64,000 nt of DNA, taken from Weissella soli (GTDB lineage Bacteria; Bacillota; Bacilli; Lactobacillales; Lactobacillaceae). The position numbers and the translations under genes were made by a program. Shown here piece by piece: positions 60,936 through 64,000 of this stretch (position 1 is its first letter; each line of letters starts with the position of its first letter). The notes under the pieces are model-generated. The model had not been told where the DNA came from, made no database searches, and worked only from the letters and a program-made list of their open reading frames with translations. The stretch spans positions 868,001 to 932,000 of the forward strand of contig NZ_CP017326.1 in the NCBI RefSeq assembly GCF_001761545.1. The letters are read 5' to 3'.

Positions 60936-61847
60936 TTAAATCTTATCCATGACCGGTTCGTAACCGTCCATGACCGCCACAAAGTCAGCTGGCATGGATG
61001 CAATATATGACTTTTGCTCCTGTGCAAATGGATCATACCAACTCAGCCAAAAGGCATGCAAAGCCTGTCGTTGAATGCCCCGATCAAGTGGTCCACCGTA
61101 GATTTCATCACCCACTAATGGGTGACCAATATACTTAAAGTGCACGCGAATTTGATGAGTGCGCCCCGTATGCAATTGCACTCGGACCAAGGTTTGATTA
61201 CCGAAACGCTTGATAACCCAATATTCTGTTTGTGAAGCGCGACCATCCGCCCGCACTTCACGACGAATAAAATCATCATCCATGCGGCCAATTGGTGCAT
61301 CAATAAAGCCGTAATCATCTGGTAAATCACCATCTACCAGGGCATAATACCGCTTGTCAACGGTGTGTGACTGTAATGCTTTATCCAACAGGCCATGGGC
61401 AAAACGATGCTTAGCCAACAAAGCAACTCCGGAAGTGAACCGATCCAAACGGGTCACTACGTGGGGGACTAAGTCTTTGGCACCGGATGCCATCAAATAA
61501 CCCTTGACCCGGTTAACCATTGTGGTTTCACGATCAGCTTTACCGGGAACTGAGGTCACCCCAGCTGACTTATTGACGACCAACCAATTTTCATCTTCAA
61601 ATAAAATATCCAGTGGTAAATCAGATGGCGGAATAATGGTATTACTTTCTTCTGGTGGCATCACCACCGTGATTTTTTGACCCTGCTTAATTTCATCAAT
61701 CGTCGCCGCGTGTTGTCCATCTAACAAGATGTTCCCGCCCCCACGCTTAATGATGCTAAACATGCGGTGAGAAACCCCGCGTTGTGCCAAAAAGGCTTTA
61801 ATTTTTAAGCCACCTTCGTCCAATTTTGTCCAACTAAATGTGGCCAT
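60936..61847 (-). CDS. RluD-family 23S rRNA pseudouridine synthase
   Basis: 303 residues. An N-terminal S4-like part (RMFSIIKRGGGNILLDG) precedes the catalytic domain: LVVNKSAGVTSVPG near 88, HVVTRLDRFTSG near 129 with catalytic Asp, and LHTGRTHQIRVHF near 220. It isomerises uridines in rRNA; the exact site (RluD or RluA type) is not decidable. Its ATG overlaps the nadK stop by one base. Confidence 0.9.
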   Translation of the reverse strand: MATFSWTKLDEGGLKIKAFLAQRGVSHRMFSIIKRGGGNILLDGQHAATIDEIKQGQKITVVMPPEESNTIIPPSDLPLDILFEDENWLVVNKSAGVTSVPGKADRETTMVNRVKGYLMASGAKDLVPHVVTRLDRFTSGVALLAKHRFAHGLLDKALQSHTVDKRYYALVDGDLPDDYGFIDAPIGRMDDDFIRREVRADGRASQTEYWVIKRFGNQTLVRVQLHTGRTHQIRVHFKYIGHPLVGDEIYGGPLDRGIQRQALHAFWLSWYDPFAQEQKSYIASMPADFVAVMDGYEPVMDKI

Positions 61848-62656
61848 TAATTTACCTCGTCCCCAATGAAACTATTTCGTACACGGTGCCAAAATGGCGT
61901 ATGCCGGTACTCTGCAAATGAAATATGTTGCTCCGCTGCCCGAAATTCGACCCATTCAATATCCGTGGTTTCAACCGTCAAGTGATCATATGCCAAGGTC
62001 ACCGAAGCGTTATTATTAATTTCGGCAATACGCACCACTTCGTTTCTACCAATAATCAAGGGGGACCCTAGTGTCCGATATACCCGATTATTGATTGAAG
62101 CAATTTCTGATAGTTGGACTGATGCCAAGCTAGGGTGCAAAATGGCCCCACCATTGGCCTTATTATAGGCCGTAGAACCCGTCGGTGTGGCCGCGGTTAA
62201 ACCATCTCCCCGAAAGCGTTCAAAAAAATCGCCATCGATGGTAATATCAGCCACCAAGGTGCCCCGTGGTCGCTTAATGGCCGCTTCATTTAACGCCAAC
62301 ACATCTTCTTCAATGCCTGACTTATGATGTACGCGCATCGTTAACAACGGATACTGAACGGTTTTCGCCTTATCCACGAGCAATGATTCCACTAACTCGG
62401 GCAGTTCAAAACTTTGCCAATCAGCATAGAAACCCAGATGGCCTGTATGTACACCGATAAATCGTACTTTTTCTAAATCGTCAGCATAATGATGGAACGC
62501 GGCCAAAAGGGTGCCATCGCCACCAACTGAAATCACCACTTCTGGATTTTCATCGTCAATCGTGAATTCATGGGGATGGGCACTAAGTAAATTTAGCAGG
62601 TCCTTGGCGACCGTCACTGTTTGCTCAATGTCATTGTGATAAATTGCAATTCTCAT
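61847..62656 (-). CDS. nadK: NAD kinase
   Basis: 269 residues. ISVGGDGTLLAAF near 42 is the NAD-kinase GGDG motif; LNEAAIKRP near 119 (NE/D) and GDGLTAATPTGSTAYNKANGG near 150 complete the family pattern. It makes NADP from NAD and ATP. Middle gene of relQ-nadK-rluD, 7 nt after relQ; the same order is found in other Firmicutes. Confidence 0.96.
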   Translation of the reverse strand: MRIAIYHNDIEQTVTVAKDLLNLLSAHPHEFTIDDENPEVVISVGGDGTLLAAFHHYADDLEKVRFIGVHTGHLGFYADWQSFELPELVESLLVDKAKTVQYPLLTMRVHHKSGIEEDVLALNEAAIKRPRGTLVADITIDGDFFERFRGDGLTAATPTGSTAYNKANGGAILHPSLASVQLSEIASINNRVYRTLGSPLIIGRNEVVRIAEINNNASVTLAYDHLTVETTDIEWVEFRAAEQHISFAEYRHTPFWHRVRNSFIGDEVN

Positions 62657-62663
62657 TTTCCGC

Positions 62664-63263
62664 CTACTTATTGATCATCGTAACTTCTTCTTGAATATCT
62701 TGAAACATGGTATCCACTCTCATTGAAAGTGTGGCTACCTCTTCCAGCTTATCTTGAACGTCACTTGGAATTTCACCGTCGAATTTATAATTAATCGCAT
62801 GTTCAATCGTTGCCCACACATTCATTTGCATGGTCCGAATCTGAATTTCGGCAATCAACTTTTTTTCACCAGAGATGGTTTGGATAGGATATTCAATCAC
62901 CACATGGTAGGACTGATAACCTGAAGGCTTCGCGTTGGTCACGTAATCACGCTCTTCAAGAATCACCATATCCTGCCGTTCACGTAGGAGATCGACGACG
63001 GTATAAATATCTTTGACATATTGGGTCATAATCCGTAAGCCCGCAATATCTTGCATGTCTTGCTCCAAACGATCCATCGCGACATGCCGTCGCTCAGCCT
63101 TTTCAATGATGTTTTGCTGTGCCTTAACGCGACCGGTGATAAATTCAATGGGGGTATGCACGCCAGCCGTTTCAAACTCAATCCGCATTGCCCGCAATTT
63201 TACTTTTAACTCTGCGACTGCTTGTTCATATGGTTGTAAAAATTCTGTCCAATTTTCAATCAT
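62664..63263 (-). CDS. relQ: Small alarmone synthetase (GTP pyrophosphokinase family)
   Basis: 199 residues, without hydrolase or regulatory domains. Synthetase motifs: GRVKAQQNIIEKAERR near 43, DMQDIAGLRIMTQYVKDIY near 69, KPSGYQSYHVV near 112 and EIQIRTMQMNVWATIEH near 139. It makes (p)ppGpp from GTP/GDP and ATP under wall or other stress. TAGGAGG lies 5 nt before the ATG. Confidence 0.94.
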   Translation of the reverse strand: MIENWTEFLQPYEQAVAELKVKLRAMRIEFETAGVHTPIEFITGRVKAQQNIIEKAERRHVAMDRLEQDMQDIAGLRIMTQYVKDIYTVVDLLRERQDMVILEERDYVTNAKPSGYQSYHVVIEYPIQTISGEKKLIAEIQIRTMQMNVWATIEHAINYKFDGEIPSDVQDKLEEVATLSMRVDTMFQDIQEEVTMINK

Positions 63264-63309
63264 GGCAGCCTCCTATTTTAACTTTGATTTTTGTACTGAT
63301 CGTTTGCTA

Positions 63310-63339
63310 ATGATACCAAACAGTACTATTTTATCACAA
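63310..63339 (-). promoter_or_regulatory. relQ operon promoter
   Basis: TTGTGA (63334-63339), 18-nt spacer, TATCAT (63310-63315) with TG one base upstream, on the minus strand. Confidence 0.5.
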
Positions 63340-63486
63340 AAAGAACCCGCGTTTTTTCGGATGCACACCAATAATCGCCACTAACGTCACAAAGGGCACC
63401 AGAATAGGCCCGGACTGGCCTTGCAGGATTAGCTGATGACCACAATAAATTAAAACTCCTGTAACTAAATTAGCTACAGGAGTCAC
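63334..63486 (-). CDS. Short membrane-like ORF overlapping the gnd terminator
   Basis: A 50-codon frame from GTG at 63486 to TGA at 63334 encodes two hydrophobic segments (NLVTGVLIYCGHQLILQG and GPILVPFVTLVAIIGV) and a basic tail (HPKKRGFFL), like a small two-segment membrane protein. There is no good SD, and its first codons are the gnd terminator hairpin. It could be a real small gene, or the remnant of one. Unrecognised. Confidence 0.35.
   Translation of the reverse strand: MTPVANLVTGVLIYCGHQLILQGQSGPILVPFVTLVAIIGVHPKKRGFFL
63445..63483 (-). terminator. Terminator after gnd
   Basis: ACTCCTGTA/TACAGGAGT with 11-nt loop followed by TTTAATTTAT on the minus strand. Confidence 0.8.
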
Positions 63487-63500
63487 TTTTACATTAAGTG

Positions 63501-64000
63501 TTATGCTTCTTCATACCAAGTGTAGTGGAACATTTCACCACGGTCCTTGTCGACACGTTCATACGTGTGGGCACCGAAGTAGTCACGTTGCGCTTGAATC
63601 AAGTTAGCAGGCAGAACTTCTGAACGATAACCATCGTAATAAGCTACCGCTGCTGACAATGATGGTGCTGGCACGCCAGCTGTCACTGCCAAAGCAACGA
63701 CCTTACGAGCGGCTGTTTGGTATTCCTCAACAATGCCTTCGAAGTATGGATCCAAAAGCAAGTTGTGAATCCCTGGGTTAGCATCGTAGGCATCCGTGAT
63801 ACGTTGCAAGAATGATGCACGGATGATGGCACCCGCACGCCACAATTGCGCAAGTTCACCAAATGGCAAATCCCAATCGAAGTGTTCTGAGGCCATTCGT
63901 AACTGATCAAAACCTTGTGCATAAGACATGATCTTACCAAAGTATAGCGCCTTACGAATGTCTTCCTTCGTCGCTTCAACATCGCCTTCAAACGTAAATT
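63501..64000 (-). CDS. gnd: 6-phosphogluconate dehydrogenase, C-terminal part (5' end outside window)
   Basis: The frame is open to the window edge. It reads [33 protein letters not shown], and near the end [20 protein letters not shown] then YFGAHTYER and HYTWYEEA, the all-helical C-terminal domain of Gnd. The enzyme oxidatively decarboxylates 6-phosphogluconate to ribulose-5-phosphate, downstream of the lactonase encoded in this window and central to heterolactic fermentation. Ends with its own terminator. Confidence 0.96.
   Translation of the reverse strand, partial: FTFEGDVEATKEDIRKALYFGKIMSYAQGFDQLRMASEHFDWDLPFGELAQLWRAGAIIRASFLQRITDAYDANPGIHNLLLDPYFEGIVEEYQTAARKVVALAVTAGVPAPSLSAAVAYYDGYRSEVLPANLIQAQRDYFGAHTYERVDKDRGEMFHYTWYEEA

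Overview
The window looks like a chromosomal segment of a low-to-moderate GC lactic acid bacterium of the Lactobacillaceae. The ribosomal, translation and lysine-pathway proteins and the regulatory RNAs (Met T-box, lysine riboswitch, rpsB leader) fit the Weissella/Leuconostoc side of the family best, and I would guess Weissella. That is an inference from remembered protein and gene-order patterns, not from a search. Most genes lie on the minus strand. I see no CRISPR array, no intact insertion sequence and no complete prophage.

Layout. 1-5.1 kb: the 3' end of a lexA-like gene facing a trmK-nif3-pepT-membrane protein operon, then a lipid kinase. 5.1-11.3 kb: an oligopeptide ABC transporter (oppDFBC, then oppA with its own promoter). 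11.3-13.2 kb: a methionine-type binding protein and msrA behind a T-box whose specifier reads AUG. 13.2-20.7 kb: ppaC, rpsN-rpmG, tsf-pyrH-frr, a class 3 lipase-like gene lying between tsf and rpsB, rpsB with a structured leader, and two small modification/nuclease-type genes. 20.8-32.6 kb: plsC-like, obg, uvrC, VanZ-like, a lone GlnQ-type ATPase, ftsK, trmL, an AI-2E family protein and a 6-phosphogluconolactonase with a textbook cre site on its promoter. 33.3-43.5 kb: an almost complete lysine pathway through acetylated intermediates (alr-lysA-dapH-deacetylase-dapA-dapB-asd, then patA), headed by a lysine riboswitch and diverging from an aspartokinase gene. 43.7-47.4 kb: an accessory stretch with an oxidoreductase, a pyrimidine-dimer glycosylase-like gene, a YbjQ protein, two fused gene remnants, a 5'-truncated secreted-protein gene with a small membrane protein, and arm-type repeats beside a tRNA-Leu. 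47.5-64 kb: CPBP protease, HAD phosphatase, mscL, deoxynucleoside kinase, a LysM-CAP wall protein with a LexA-type box, glpK, yitT, rplS with a leader, mreD, recA with an unexplained structured 3' element, pncC, tRNA-Lys, metallophosphoesterase, an MFS pump, relQ-nadK-rluD and the 3' end of gnd.

How it fits together. Amino-acid supply and its regulation dominate: peptide import, methionine import and repair under a T-box, and lysine synthesis under a riboswitch that also covers alanine racemase, so both wall precursors D-Ala and Lys/DAP sit in one transcript. The most unusual points concern DNA-damage control. The LexA-like protein has lost the recognisable Ser/Lys catalytic pair and the Ala-Gly cleavage site, recA shows no LexA box at its promoter, and the only clear LexA-type palindrome I found precedes a LysM-CAP cell-wall gene. 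I did not find a wholly new multi-gene defence or metabolic system. The best candidates for undescribed biology are this LexA variant, the structured RNA after recA, and the truncated toxin-like pair at the tRNA-Leu locus.
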